DNA of 13,725 nucleotides, from positions 1 through 13,725 of the forward strand of contig LGRX02030448.1 in assembly GCA_001247695.2 (NCBI GenBank), in the 5' to 3' direction. Numbering within the stretch: position 1 is the stretch's first letter; every line of letters begins with the position of its first letter. Position numbers and translations under genes: made by a program. The notes beneath the pieces are model-generated. The model had not been told where the DNA came from. It saw only the letters and a program-made list of their open reading frames with translations, and did not search any database. The stretch is from Cymbomonas tetramitiformis. Its lineage: Eukaryota > Chlorophyta > Pyramimonadophyceae > Pyramimonadales > Pyramimonadaceae. This document shows, piece after piece, positions 1-8,079 of this stretch.

Positions 1-2
1 TT

Positions 3-1631
3 CAGGATGTAACGCTACCCGCGGTTTCACACCCTCTGGACGACAGTGGGGAGGAAGGGGGTGGAACTTCAAAAACTGGCCCAGCTTCAGAACCCCCACC
101 TTTTAAACTTCGACCTGAGGTGTTTCCTTCGACGTCTCGACCAGCAGCGTGTCCAGCCTTGGCAGAGAGGGCGTCCTCAAGCGCAGAGCGCACTACGAGT
201 GCAGCGCGCAAGCGCACTGGAAAACCTCGCAGCAGAACTCCGAAGACGGTACGAGACCGGCTGCAGCATGAGGCAGAGGTTACGAGGCTGGGAGATGAAC
301 CACCAGGACTTCGAGCAGAGTCACTGGCGGATCGCACGCGTGCTTGGAGAGAGATGACGCACCCGGAGCACATGGCCGCGGCAGCGCTGGTAAAGGAGAA
401 TGAGAAATGGAGAAATGCATGGGTACCAGAAGGGTGGCGGAGATATCGCCGCCGCTGGTACAGATGGCATGGGAAGGTCACCCCTGACCTAACGATAACC
501 GAAGGAGCAGTTCAGCTATCTCTGGAGACCGAGTGCGGTACTATCCCAGGTTCTGGTGGAGATGTAGGAATTCCAGACGCATGGTGCAGTCTATACAGGG
601 TGCACCAATGGAACCAGCGAGAAAGGGAAGCGGCGGAGGAGGCTGCTCACCTGGCTCTACCCTCAACAGCAAGTGGTGATTCACTCTCCCTGGACTCAGC
701 GGAACCATCAGATGCGAATCCAGCAACAACTCTGGATTTGACCTTATCTCCATCCAGTTCTCAGCCCGCAACTTCTGGGGACATTTCTGACCTCGAGGAC
801 TCCCAGCGGTCGCTCAACTTCACGCAGCAGTTGATGGAGGGACAGCTGGCCGCCGCCAGATCGGAGAACAATCCAAGTGTGCTGACAACGGTGACAGAAG
901 GAGTGGAGCCGACTCCCCTGAAAACCATCCAGGAGGAAACCCACCTGGAACTGCTACTGACCATTCAGAAACAGCAACGTCATCGTCTGCGGCCGATCCT
1001 GGAAGGTAATGAAGCAGTGGCAGCACCAGCGAACGTCACCAACGCCCAGGCGGCACCGCGGGAAGAAGAACCTCCCTCGTTCACTCAAAAGTCCGAACCA
1101 GAAGATAGCGCTGGGGAGGAAGATGAGGAGAAGATGTCCATCCAACCTCTTCGCTCTTACCCTCTGGAAAGCCGCACGCAGAGCCGCGCCAGACGACGCG
1201 CTCAGGGACAAGAGCGACGCGCTAAGGATCGGCAGCTACAAGCAGATCGCGACCTGGAAGGTGGATGGTACTTTGGTCCGGATCCTCGTTCGCAGCCTGC
1301 ACCACCGCGCACAAGACCTATCCGGTCTAAGCAGCGCGTACCTTTGCATCACCCTGTGCGAGCAGCCATCTGTGCACATCTGCGACGCGATGGTCAAGTA
1401 ATGTGGAACCAGGACAGTCAGCTGACTGCGATTCGGGACAAAGAGGGAACGCTGCTATTGGTGTTCTGGGCCTTGCTGAAGGGACAGCGAGTGCGCGTGC
1501 TGGTGGATTCGGGTGCCTCGGATGATTTCATCTCCAGTGAGTGCGTCAAGAGATTGAACCTCACAGTTCGCGCTAATGGGATGCCGCTGAACGTTACCCT
1601 CGCGGATGGGTCAGTGCAGACCTCTGCGTAA
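3..1631 (+). CDS. gag-like region plus start of aspartic protease (5' partial, ends at premature stop)
   Basis: The frame is open from the left edge, so the true start is upstream. The first ~460 residues are low-complexity: Pro/Ser/Arg-rich, then a Trp/Arg-rich stretch around 395-475, acidic Ser/Thr-rich sequence, and a basic Arg-rich stretch near 1170-1250. I recognise no capsid fold and no CCHC zinc knuckle, so 'gag' rests on position. At the C-terminus is a retropepsin active site, VLVDSGASDDFIS, with the catalytic Asp at 1506-1508, followed by the flap-like LADGS. The frame stops at TAA 1629-1631 inside the protease, and the same frame continues at once with protease-like sequence into the RT. 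The stop is therefore a nonsense mutation rather than a natural gag end. The first ~210 bases are repeated at 9731-9942. Confidence 0.75.
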   Translation, partial: QDVTLPAVSHPLDDSGEEGGGTSKTGPASEPPPFKLRPEVFPSTSRPAACPALAERASSSAERTTSAARKRTGKPRSRTPKTVRDRLQHEAEVTRLGDEPPGLRAESLADRTRAWREMTHPEHMAAAALVKENEKWRNAWVPEGWRRYRRRWYRWHGKVTPDLTITEGAVQLSLETECGTIPGSGGDVGIPDAWCSLYRVHQWNQREREAAEEAAHLALPSTASGDSLSLDSAEPSDANPATTLDLTLSPSSSQPATSGDISDLEDSQRSLNFTQQLMEGQLAAARSENNPSVLTTVTEGVEPTPLKTIQEETHLELLLTIQKQQRHRLRPILEGNEAVAAPANVTNAQAAPREEEPPSFTQKSEPEDSAGEEDEEKMSIQPLRSYPLESRTQSRARRRAQGQERRAKDRQLQADRDLEGGWYFGPDPRSQPAPPRTRPIRSKQRVPLHHPVRAAICAHLRRDGQVMWNQDSQLTAIRDKEGTLLLVFWALLKGQRVRVLVDSGASDDFISSECVKRLNLTVRANGMPLNVTLADGSVQTSA

Positions 1632-2969
1632 GTCGCTTACGGCAAGCTGACCGCCGAGACTTCAGAGGGGACTTACTCCGAGGTCATCAAGATGCGAGTA
1701 CTTCCTCTGGGCATCAAGGTGGACATTGTACTCGGAGGAAGGTGGTTGAGACACCTCTCGCCGGTCACGCTGGACTATGATGGGTGGGGATCAGTCAAGT
1801 TTCGCCAGCATGGCAAATCCGTGCGGATAAGGGGATGTTCGCCAGGGCGTAGCTCTACACGCAAAGGCGAGAGAACCGCGATGGCTCTGGAACCGATGGT
1901 AATGTTATCAGCGGCTCAAGCGACCAAGGAGATCAAAGCCTATCGGCGCAGATATGCGGGAATGGACAGTGCCGCGCCACCCCACGACATCTTAGTGGCC
2001 TATGCGACACCTTTGGTAGGGACTTCGATGTTATCAGCGATGGCCACCAGCGAGAGTTTGGAGGACCCTTCAATCTCCCCCGAGTGGAGAAAGAAGTTTC
2101 AAAAGCTGATCGAGTCCTTTTCCCCTCGAGTAATTCGCGAAGCGCTGCCCAACTTTGACGCCCTGCGAAAAGATGAAGTGGCCCACGTGAGACTGCAAGA
2201 GGGATGGAATGGCATCGCGCCCGCTAAGCGGCCCTACAAGATGTCCATGGTGGAGCTGACTCAATTGCGAGAACGCCTGGATGAACTCCTGAGCAAGGGC
2301 TACATCAGACCTTCCTCAAGTCCGTTCGCTGCACGAGTGCTGATGGTTCCCAAGCCTGGGAAACCTGAAGTACTCAGAATGGTCTGCGACTTCCGAGCCA
2401 TCAACAGCCTGACCGTCAAGGACAAATATCCACTTCCCGACATTCAGCAGTTGTTCGACTCCATGCATGGGGCCAAGTACTTCTCCTCCTTCGATGCGGT
2501 CGATGGGTTCTGGCAGATGGCTATGGCGTCGGAGGATGTGGAAAAGACTGCGTTCACTTCTCCCTATGGCTCGTATGAGTGGTTGGTGATGCCCATGGGG
2601 TTGACCAACAGTCCTTCCTGCTATCAGAGACGCATGCAGCGCGCTCTGGGACATCTTCCTTTTGTAAGAATATTCCTCGACGATTGTATCCTCTTCAGCA
2701 ACACCTTGGAGGAGCATCTTTCCCATCTCCAGCAATTTCTCGAAGTCTGTGAGAACCAGGGTATCTACCTCAAAGAGTCTAAGTGTCAACTATTGCAGAC
2801 CCAGATACGCTTTCTGGGGCACGTGATCTCACGGGAAGGAAGTCAACCTCAACATGACAAGCTGGCCGCCATCAGGGACTGGCCCGCTCTGGAAAACGCC
2901 ACGCATGTGCGCCAATTTTGGGGTTGGCTGGGTACTACCGGCGGTACATGCTGGGCTTCTCTGAAGTAG
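1632..2969 (+). CDS. Ty3/gypsy reverse transcriptase part of pol (broken at both ends)
   Basis: This continues the frame of the upstream gag-protease piece after the TAA; the first ATG is at 1692, but it is probably not a real start. Residues just after it (IKVDIVLGGRWL) fit the end of a retropepsin. RT motifs follow: KGYIRPSSSPFAARVLMVPK, MVCDFRAIN, DKYPLPDI, FSSFDAVDGFWQM, a GSYEWLVMPMGL block, and the catalytic FLDD box with its Asp pair at 2679-2684. The thumb-side FLGHVIS is also present. Tyr of the usual YxDD box is replaced by Phe. The true coding frame leaves this one near 2916-2920: a single T missing from a T-run before GGGG shifts reading. The last ~17 codons to the stop at 2969 are out-of-frame readthrough, while the real sequence resumes in another frame. 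Confidence 0.9.
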   Translation, partial: VAYGKLTAETSEGTYSEVIKMRVLPLGIKVDIVLGGRWLRHLSPVTLDYDGWGSVKFRQHGKSVRIRGCSPGRSSTRKGERTAMALEPMVMLSAAQATKEIKAYRRRYAGMDSAAPPHDILVAYATPLVGTSMLSAMATSESLEDPSISPEWRKKFQKLIESFSPRVIREALPNFDALRKDEVAHVRLQEGWNGIAPAKRPYKMSMVELTQLRERLDELLSKGYIRPSSSPFAARVLMVPKPGKPEVLRMVCDFRAINSLTVKDKYPLPDIQQLFDSMHGAKYFSSFDAVDGFWQMAMASEDVEKTAFTSPYGSYEWLVMPMGLTNSPSCYQRRMQRALGHLPFVRIFLDDCILFSNTLEEHLSHLQQFLEVCENQGIYLKESKCQLLQTQIRFLGHVISREGSQPQHDKLAAIRDWPALENATHVRQFWGWLGTTGGTCWASLK

Positions 2970-5900
2970 CACAACCCTTGACTCAGCTCACCAAAGGGGA
3001 TGTCGCTTGGCTATGGGGACCCATGCAGCGTTGGGCCTTCGAGGAGATTAAGAAGGCGCTATGTTCTTCCTCCACTCTGGCGCTACCCGATATGAAAGCG
3101 GCGGCCGAAGGACGGCATCCTTTCGTGGTACAAACTGACGCCAGTGGAGTGGCACTAGGGGGAGTACTGATGCAAGACGTAGGAAATGGATTGCAACCTA
3201 TCGCCTTTGAGAGCAGACAGTTTAATGGAGCCGAGCAGAACTACCATGCTGGCGAAAGAGAACTCTGCGCTCTCCATCACTGCACTACGCAAACTTGGCG
3301 ACACTACCTCATCTGGACTGAGTTCCAATTGCAGGGTGACCACAAGCCCCTAGTCTGGTTAATGGCACCCGGACAACCTCTCAGCCGACGCCAAGCCCGA
3401 TGGTACATGGATCTAGTGGAGGTAGGGGTACCCGAGATGGAGTACATCCCTGGGGCGCTACTCTGGGTTCCGGACGCTCTGTCCAGGCGACCCGACTACA
3501 AGGAAATTTCCGCGAGAGAAGGACTGGTAGAAGCTGGCTTTGTGCACCCGGTTACTGGGAAACCGCAGCGACCTCCCTCGGCCGCAGACACTGCCAGCAA
3601 GTTTCGACCTGCAGCTGGTAAAGAATCCCGCCAAGGACGCGCGCCCCTGGGAGTGGTAGATCCCAACAAGTTGAAGGAGCGCAAGTCCAACAGCGCCAAG
3701 ACCAAAGATCCTGAACCAGTCCTCGCGTACAGTGGGACTCTCACCTGGATGGACTCTCCTCAACTCTGGATGGACGCCTTACATACCCTGCAGCTGGCCG
3801 AAACAGGGTACGAGGAAGCAACCCTGGCAGTTCAGACGCGCTCTGGCAAACTGACAGCATCCTCGCCTCCTTCTCCCAGGAAGACCCCTGTTGATTACTC
3901 AGCAACGCCGAAGTGCAGCGAGGCCTCAACCAGACTCCTGGAGCCCAGCGACCGACAGGACTGGAAGTTCCGTGCGGACATGTTCGACTTCTTGAGTCAA
4001 GAATATGGACCTTTCGAGGTGGACGCCTGTTGCGACTTGGGAGGAAAGAATCGTCAGGTCAACCGCTACTGGACGGACTGCTTGAAGGAAAACTGGCGAG
4101 GGTTGAACGTCTGGTGCAATCCTCCCTTCTCCTCCAACCATTTGACCATCGAGGCCGTACTGAGGAAATATGTGGAAGAATGGCGTCTGGACCCTGAGAA
4201 TACTTCAGCTCTCTTCGTCCTTCCTGACTTTCAGTCTCGCATGCCACAGTGGCGACAGTTGTTCAGATCTGCGGGAATGAGAGTGGAGTACATTATTCCT
4301 ACCCATGACGCTCAAGGAGAACCTGTGCAGATGTTCGCCGCCCCGGATGGAGCCCTTCTGGATCTTCCTTGGCCCCTGCTAGTGGTGTACGCCCCGCCAG
4401 CTCGACAGCGTGTCAAGCGGGAAAGGAAAACGAGTTCCCCCCCTCCTATCGTGCGTACTGGAGAAGCGGCCAGCGTTCGAGACCTGCATCAGCAGATATC
4501 AGGAGGCCAGTTCCTCAAGGCGCTGCAAGCGGAATATGGGCGACCTGGTCCCCTTCAGACTTTAAGGAAGGAAATCCAAGAAGCTCCGCATCAACGCACT
4601 CGTGACTTCTGCGTAGTGGGAGATGTGTTGTGGAGGGTGAGCGCTGGGCGCTATCAGTTGGTACTGGGAGAAGATTCACCCCTCCGTGAGGTAGTACTGC
4701 AAGAGGCGCATGCATCTGTTTCCGCTGGACACGCGGGCAGGGACAAAACTCTGGAACGAGTACTGCGACGCTTCTGGTGGAAAGGGGCAGCAGAAGATGT
4801 GGGACGCTGGGTTTCATCTTGCACTATCTGTCAAGCGGTGCGACCGAGAAATTCCTACCCGGATGGATTGCTGAACCCACACACTATTCCTACGCGACTA
4901 TGGCAAGTGGTCAGTGTGGACTTTGTTACTGGACTGCGAGTCACGGCGCGGAATCACGATGCCTTTGCTACTTTCACATGTAAGCTCAGCAAAATGGTTC
5001 ACATCATCCCGTTGAACTTCCAGGACAGCTCCTCTGAGGGTATCGCTCGAATCTACTTCGACCACATCTGGAAACTACATGGCACCCCTATGAAGATTGT
5101 CTCTGACCGCGACCCTCGTTTTCAGGATGCTATGTGGAAGGAATTGATGAGACTTATGGGAACTAAAGTGGCCTCCACCACGCCTTACAACCCTCGTTCG
5201 GACGGACAAGCTGAACATACCAACCGCGTGGTAGAAGACATGCTAAGGTCCTTCGTAGGCAGCAATCCAGAGGACTGGGATTTGTGGTGTGCCAACGTAG
5301 AGTTCGCCATAAACGATACGCGGAGCGATGTAACCGGCTTTACCCCGTTTGAGTTGGTCCTGGGGTACTCGCCTATGTCGCAACTGGACTTGTTCCTGCA
5401 AGCGGCTGCTGGACAACACTCCAAGCGTAAGGGTGGAGAAGGTACGGCACACGAGATGGCTAGTAAATTCGCGGCTCAACTAGAGGACGCCCGCACTAAG
5501 CTAGAACTGGCACAGCAACGCCAGCGACATCAGTTTGACCAGCGTCACACCGCCAAATCCTTTCAGTTGGGAGACTTGGTCTGGGTAGATGCCAAGCATC
5601 TCACGGAAAATATCATGAACCGCGAATCCTTCAGGAAGCTGGGACCTCGCTGGCACGGGCCCTTACCCATCACCGAGAGGTTCTTCAGTGACCAGCAGCG
5701 AGAGCTACCCGCAATTGACAGAGGTGCTCCGGTGGCTTACCGGCTCAAGTTACCCCCTAAATGGCGTATCCACGATGTTTTTGCGCAGCATCGCCTCAAG
5801 GAATACCGCACTGCGGATGAAGCCTTTGCGCTGCGTCGACAAATACCTACTCCTGCCAAGGTTCTCGTGGATGGACAATCCCAGACCCATGTGTCTAAGA

Positions 5901-6949
5901 TTCTGGCTCGAAGAGTGAAACCTATGAAAGGAGGCAAGGAAGTAGAAGAATTTCTGGTTCGCTGGACTGGGTACTCTAATGCTCATGACTCCTGGAAGAC
6001 CCGTGAGTCGTTGAACTACGGAGGTGAACTCGAACAGCTCACGGAGTTCGAACAACTGAGACTATCACGAGAAGGACAAGCCCGGGAAAAAGCCTTACAG
6101 GAGGTCAGAATGCAGCGGAAGCAAAGGCGGGAACGCGCCGGAGCTCTAACTTTCCTGGACACCTCTGATGAAGGAAAACTCACTTCTCTGGACAACTGCC
6201 TACCTTGGGAACAATACTGTCGCTCCGCTGACGCCTTTGTGACGCATCTAGCTCATCTGGACTCTGGGGTCTCGACACGCGAGTTGCGACTACTAGTACT
6301 TTTCAGTGGTACAGGAAGTGTGGAGAGAAGTTTCATGTCATGTTATCCGAAGAGCACTGTGGTCACCGTCGATCATGATCCTCGCTGGCAACCTACCTAC
6401 GCTGAGAAGGTTCAGGACTGGGACTTCAAGCGTTACGCACCTGGTTACTTTGACGTCATCTGGGCTAGTCCACCGTGTACCGAATACAGTCAGGCTAAGA
6501 CCACTGGGGTGCGACAACTGCGACAGGCTGATGCTTGTGTACGCCGAACGCTCCAAATTTTTGACTTTCTCAAACCCCAGCATTGGTTTATGGAAAATCC
6601 GATGGGCAGGTTTCCTTTAGCGCTGCGATTTCGACCCGTAGTTCGCCGGTTACCTACCCCGTTGTATTGCTCTTACTGTATGTATGGTACTGGCTATCGC
6701 AAGCCTACTTGCATCTGGACGCAGTCGCCACCTCCAGTGGATCTACGGTACTGCACGATGGATACTCCTTGTCTTCACCAACAGACTCTGGGATCACATC
6801 CGGAAACTGCTCAACTGGGACCTCATCCAGGGCAACAAGGAGCGGGAGTTTCCACTGCTGTATACCCTCTGCCCGCTGGATTGCTTCGTCAACTCTTCGA
6901 GCACCTGTTCGATCAGAAAAGCATATCACGCATCCATACGCATGGCTGA
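2918..6949 (+). CDS. pol polyprotein 3' part: RT connection, RNase H, Dam-like MTase, integrase, chromodomain, C5-MTase
   Basis: A 1343-codon open frame that begins in the GLAGYYRR connection motif of gypsy RT, so its apparent start is an artefact of the upstream frameshift. Order by residue: RNase H about 66-195 (TDAS with Asp74, EREL, GDHKPL, VPDALSR); linker; Dam-like domain about 348-493 with NPPF at 401; integrase with HHCC finger about 595-640 and core D668, D730, E766; GPY/F module; chromodomain about 990-1047; C5-cytosine methyltransferase about 1120-1330. It ends 80 bases before the presumed 3' LTR. Integrase plus chromodomain would act in the nucleus, with the chromodomain likely steering integration to marked chromatin. 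The two methyltransferase domains are the unusual cargo. All key catalytic residues I looked for in RNase H, integrase and the methyltransferases are present. Confidence 0.93.
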   Translation: MGLAGYYRRYMLGFSEVAQPLTQLTKGDVAWLWGPMQRWAFEEIKKALCSSSTLALPDMKAAAEGRHPFVVQTDASGVALGGVLMQDVGNGLQPIAFESRQFNGAEQNYHAGERELCALHHCTTQTWRHYLIWTEFQLQGDHKPLVWLMAPGQPLSRRQARWYMDLVEVGVPEMEYIPGALLWVPDALSRRPDYKEISAREGLVEAGFVHPVTGKPQRPPSAADTASKFRPAAGKESRQGRAPLGVVDPNKLKERKSNSAKTKDPEPVLAYSGTLTWMDSPQLWMDALHTLQLAETGYEEATLAVQTRSGKLTASSPPSPRKTPVDYSATPKCSEASTRLLEPSDRQDWKFRADMFDFLSQEYGPFEVDACCDLGGKNRQVNRYWTDCLKENWRGLNVWCNPPFSSNHLTIEAVLRKYVEEWRLDPENTSALFVLPDFQSRMPQWRQLFRSAGMRVEYIIPTHDAQGEPVQMFAAPDGALLDLPWPLLVVYAPPARQRVKRERKTSSPPPIVRTGEAASVRDLHQQISGGQFLKALQAEYGRPGPLQTLRKEIQEAPHQRTRDFCVVGDVLWRVSAGRYQLVLGEDSPLREVVLQEAHASVSAGHAGRDKTLERVLRRFWWKGAAEDVGRWVSSCTICQAVRPRNSYPDGLLNPHTIPTRLWQVVSVDFVTGLRVTARNHDAFATFTCKLSKMVHIIPLNFQDSSSEGIARIYFDHIWKLHGTPMKIVSDRDPRFQDAMWKELMRLMGTKVASTTPYNPRSDGQAEHTNRVVEDMLRSFVGSNPEDWDLWCANVEFAINDTRSDVTGFTPFELVLGYSPMSQLDLFLQAAAGQHSKRKGGEGTAHEMASKFAAQLEDARTKLELAQQRQRHQFDQRHTAKSFQLGDLVWVDAKHLTENIMNRESFRKLGPRWHGPLPITERFFSDQQRELPAIDRGAPVAYRLKLPPKWRIHDVFAQHRLKEYRTADEAFALRRQIPTPAKVLVDGQSQTHVSKILARRVKPMKGGKEVEEFLVRWTGYSNAHDSWKTRESLNYGGELEQLTEFEQLRLSREGQAREKALQEVRMQRKQRRERAGALTFLDTSDEGKLTSLDNCLPWEQYCRSADAFVTHLAHLDSGVSTRELRLLVLFSGTGSVERSFMSCYPKSTVVTVDHDPRWQPTYAEKVQDWDFKRYAPGYFDVIWASPPCTEYSQAKTTGVRQLRQADACVRRTLQIFDFLKPQHWFMENPMGRFPLALRFRPVVRRLPTPLYCSYCMYGTGYRKPTCIWTQSPPPVDLRYCTMDTPCLHQQTLGSHPETAQLGPHPGQQGAGVSTAVYPLPAGLLRQLFEHLFDQKSISRIHTHG
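3113..3493 (+). other. RNase H domain of pol
   Basis: The four acidic positions of retroelement RNase H are visible: Asp in TDAS (3137-3139), Glu in ERELCAL, Asp in GDHKPL and Asp in VPDALSR. It would degrade the RNA of the RNA:DNA hybrid during reverse transcription. It is followed by a ~150-residue linker of low complexity before the Dam-like domain. Confidence 0.88.
3958..4397 (+). other. Dam-like (phage-type N6-adenine) DNA methyltransferase domain inside pol
   Basis: Between RNase H and integrase lies a ~145-residue insert. It has YGPFEVDACC (resembling the start of phage Dam-type MTases), a LNVWCNPPFS block whose NPPF (4118-4129) matches the D/N-PP-Y/F catalytic motif of amino-methyltransferases, and a later LFVLPDF strand. 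From memory, DIRS-type tyrosine-recombinase retrotransposons carry a similar phage-Dam-like domain after RNase H, so the position is parallel. Ordinary gypsy elements have nothing here. It could methylate adenine in the element's cDNA or nearby DNA, or be a non-catalytic binding domain; activity cannot be judged from sequence alone. Confidence 0.72.
4700..5800 (+). other. Integrase: HHCC finger, DDE core and GPY/F module
   Basis: The N-terminal zinc finger shows the His pair in the HASVSAGHAG region and CTIC. The core has Asp in SVDFVTG (4919-4921), Asp in SDRDPRF (5105-5107) and Glu in GQAEHTNR (5213-5215), the last two separated by 35 residues as in DD35E integrases. A C-terminal LGPRWHGP...YRLKLP...VF stretch is the GPY/F module typical of chromoviruses. 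It would insert the double-stranded cDNA into the genome. Confidence 0.92.
5887..6060 (+). other. Chromodomain C-terminal to integrase
   Basis: VSKILARRVKP followed by EEFLVRWTGYSNAHDSW and a closing ELEQLTEFEQL helix matches the chromodomain pattern (hydrophobic strand, F/YLV+W.GY, W, C-terminal helix). Of the aromatic cage, the W of the RW.GY block and the DSW Trp are seen. The N-terminal aromatic normally preceding the first strand is not evident, so methyl-lysine reading may be altered (group II-like). Confidence 0.85.
6275..6946 (+). other. C5-cytosine DNA methyltransferase domain at pol C-terminus
   Basis: Motif I is LVLFSGTGS (Phe at 6302), the SAM-binding loop. Motif IV is WASPPCTEYS, with the catalytic Cys at 6476-6478. 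Motif VI appears as ENPMG (6593 onward) instead of the usual ENV. A YRKPTCIW block near 6695 sits where motif VIII is expected, and YPLPAGLLRQLF near the end resembles motif X. From motif I to the stop is about 220 residues, shorter than typical bacterial enzymes, and little room remains for a target-recognition domain. It would methylate cytosine in DNA. From memory, DNMTs inside retrotransposons were reported for dinoflagellates and charophytes; whether this belongs to that lineage needs a tree. Confidence 0.8.
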
Positions 6950-7015
6950 TCTGTGTCTGGATCTTAGCTGCTGTACAAATGACTCTGAGTTATCATCTCT
7001 TTGTACTAACAAGCT

Positions 7016-7029
7016 AAGAGGGGAGGAGA
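7016..7029 (+). promoter_or_regulatory. Polypurine tract (plus-strand primer site)
   Basis: Fourteen uninterrupted purines (AAGAGGGGAGGAGA) lie directly before TGTGCCAGGG. A G-rich purine run abutting a TG is the standard site where plus-strand DNA synthesis is primed, and it fixes the left end of the 3' LTR at 7030. Confidence 0.8.
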
Positions 7030-7101
7030 TGTGCCAGGGAACAATAGCCCGGCCAAGCCATTCGATTGGCATATTGTATTTATGCATACTGGGGCAGTGA
7101 G

Positions 7102-8079
7102 ATGGCAATGGGCTCGGAAGGGGACTCCCGAGCCATTGACTTCGTACTATGGGAGCGAAAGCCTGGACTTGATTATAGCTGGCAGCATATTATCGTACAC
7201 CCTTCTGGTGCGCTACGCCGCTGGGAGCGTAATAGGGGCGGCGGCTGGTTTCTAGAAGACGCCACTCAGTTGAAGGCGCCGGTAGCGCCATTCTCATTAC
7301 CGATCAGCCGCGTTGGGATCGCGTACTGGAATCCGACGATTGTGATTGACGATGACGAATATCGTGGAATTCCCTACAAGGGGCGTAAGCCTACACACTC
7401 AGCGCCTACGAACAGTGAAGATTCGGGTACAGGCGCTGTGTCCTGGAGTAAGGAGAAGTTACCAGATTCTGATGACAATGATGACGCAGGTGTCACTAAC
7501 AGTAAGGAGAAGCTACCAGATTCGGATGACAAAGATGACGCGGGTGTCATATATGAGATGGACACTGCCAGTCCGAAATGGGAGCCAACTTCGCCTGAAT
7601 ATGATGACACCGAGGATGACGTCAGCGAGTTCGATGACTTGGTAGCTGACGATGCTGAAGAACAAGCTGAATCTCGAAGGTTGAAGAGACTGGGACTGCA
7701 ATTGATCATGGATGAGAAGGGTGAACTTCACTGGGTACCAAAGGGCACCTCCCCGACCTCACCTGTTCAGCCCGATGATCAACCTATTACCGAGCAGAAG
7801 TCTGAGGCCATATCTGAGGATGCCCCAGCCTCTGTGGTGGAGACTGTTCATGCACCACCGAAGAAACCTTATGGGTCAGATACTGGATTGACTTCAATGG
7901 GTGAGAATAAGGCTGGGGTGTCTGAAGAGACGAAGAGGCAACCTAGGAAATATCCGAGATGTTGGACACATGAGTATATAACTCAATTGAAGTACTCCAT
8001 AAGAAGCGACAGTGATGAAGAAGAAGGGCTTGACGTGGCTCCTCGTAGGAAGAAAGCAAAGATCAGCAAGGGACAATGA
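7102..8079 (+). CDS. Acidic LTR-encoded protein of unknown function with basic tail
   Basis: The 325-codon frame starts at ATG 7102; the frame is open further left to 7066 with only a TTG. I do not recognise a family. The first ~85 residues look globular (Trp-rich, with HPSGALRRWERN and GGGWFLEDA). The middle is strongly acidic, with two 18-residue repeats (SKEKLPDSDD unit) at 7447-7554. The end has several acidic Ser clusters and finishes in RRKKAKISKGQ, a likely nuclear localisation signal. There is no signal peptide or membrane segment. It lies wholly downstream of the polypurine tract, so it appears to be carried inside the LTR and would be present in both LTRs. That recalls LTR-encoded accessory proteins only in position. 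The long intact frame in a broken element suggests it is a real gene. Confidence 0.6.
   Translation: MAMGSEGDSRAIDFVLWERKPGLDYSWQHIIVHPSGALRRWERNRGGGWFLEDATQLKAPVAPFSLPISRVGIAYWNPTIVIDDDEYRGIPYKGRKPTHSAPTNSEDSGTGAVSWSKEKLPDSDDNDDAGVTNSKEKLPDSDDKDDAGVIYEMDTASPKWEPTSPEYDDTEDDVSEFDDLVADDAEEQAESRRLKRLGLQLIMDEKGELHWVPKGTSPTSPVQPDDQPITEQKSEAISEDAPASVVETVHAPPKKPYGSDTGLTSMGENKAGVSEETKRQPRKYPRCWTHEYITQLKYSIRSDSDEEEGLDVAPRRKKAKISKGQ
7447..7554 (+). repeat. 54-bp tandem repeat, two copies
   Basis: Bases 7447-7500 and 7501-7554 are near-identical 54-mers differing at only a few positions. Being a multiple of three, the duplication keeps frame and doubles an 18-residue acidic unit of the LTR-encoded protein. 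Confidence 0.85.

Noticed and set aside
46..357. Alternative plus-strand frame over the gag start
   Set aside because: The other frame matches the second copy at 9731-9942 as an in-frame protein and continues into the protease.
1009..1401. 130-codon plus-strand frame overlapping gag
   Set aside because: Overlaps the gag frame that continues into the protease; read as a shadow.
2316..2789. 157-codon minus-strand frame
   Set aside because: Antisense of the reverse transcriptase; no independent signal.
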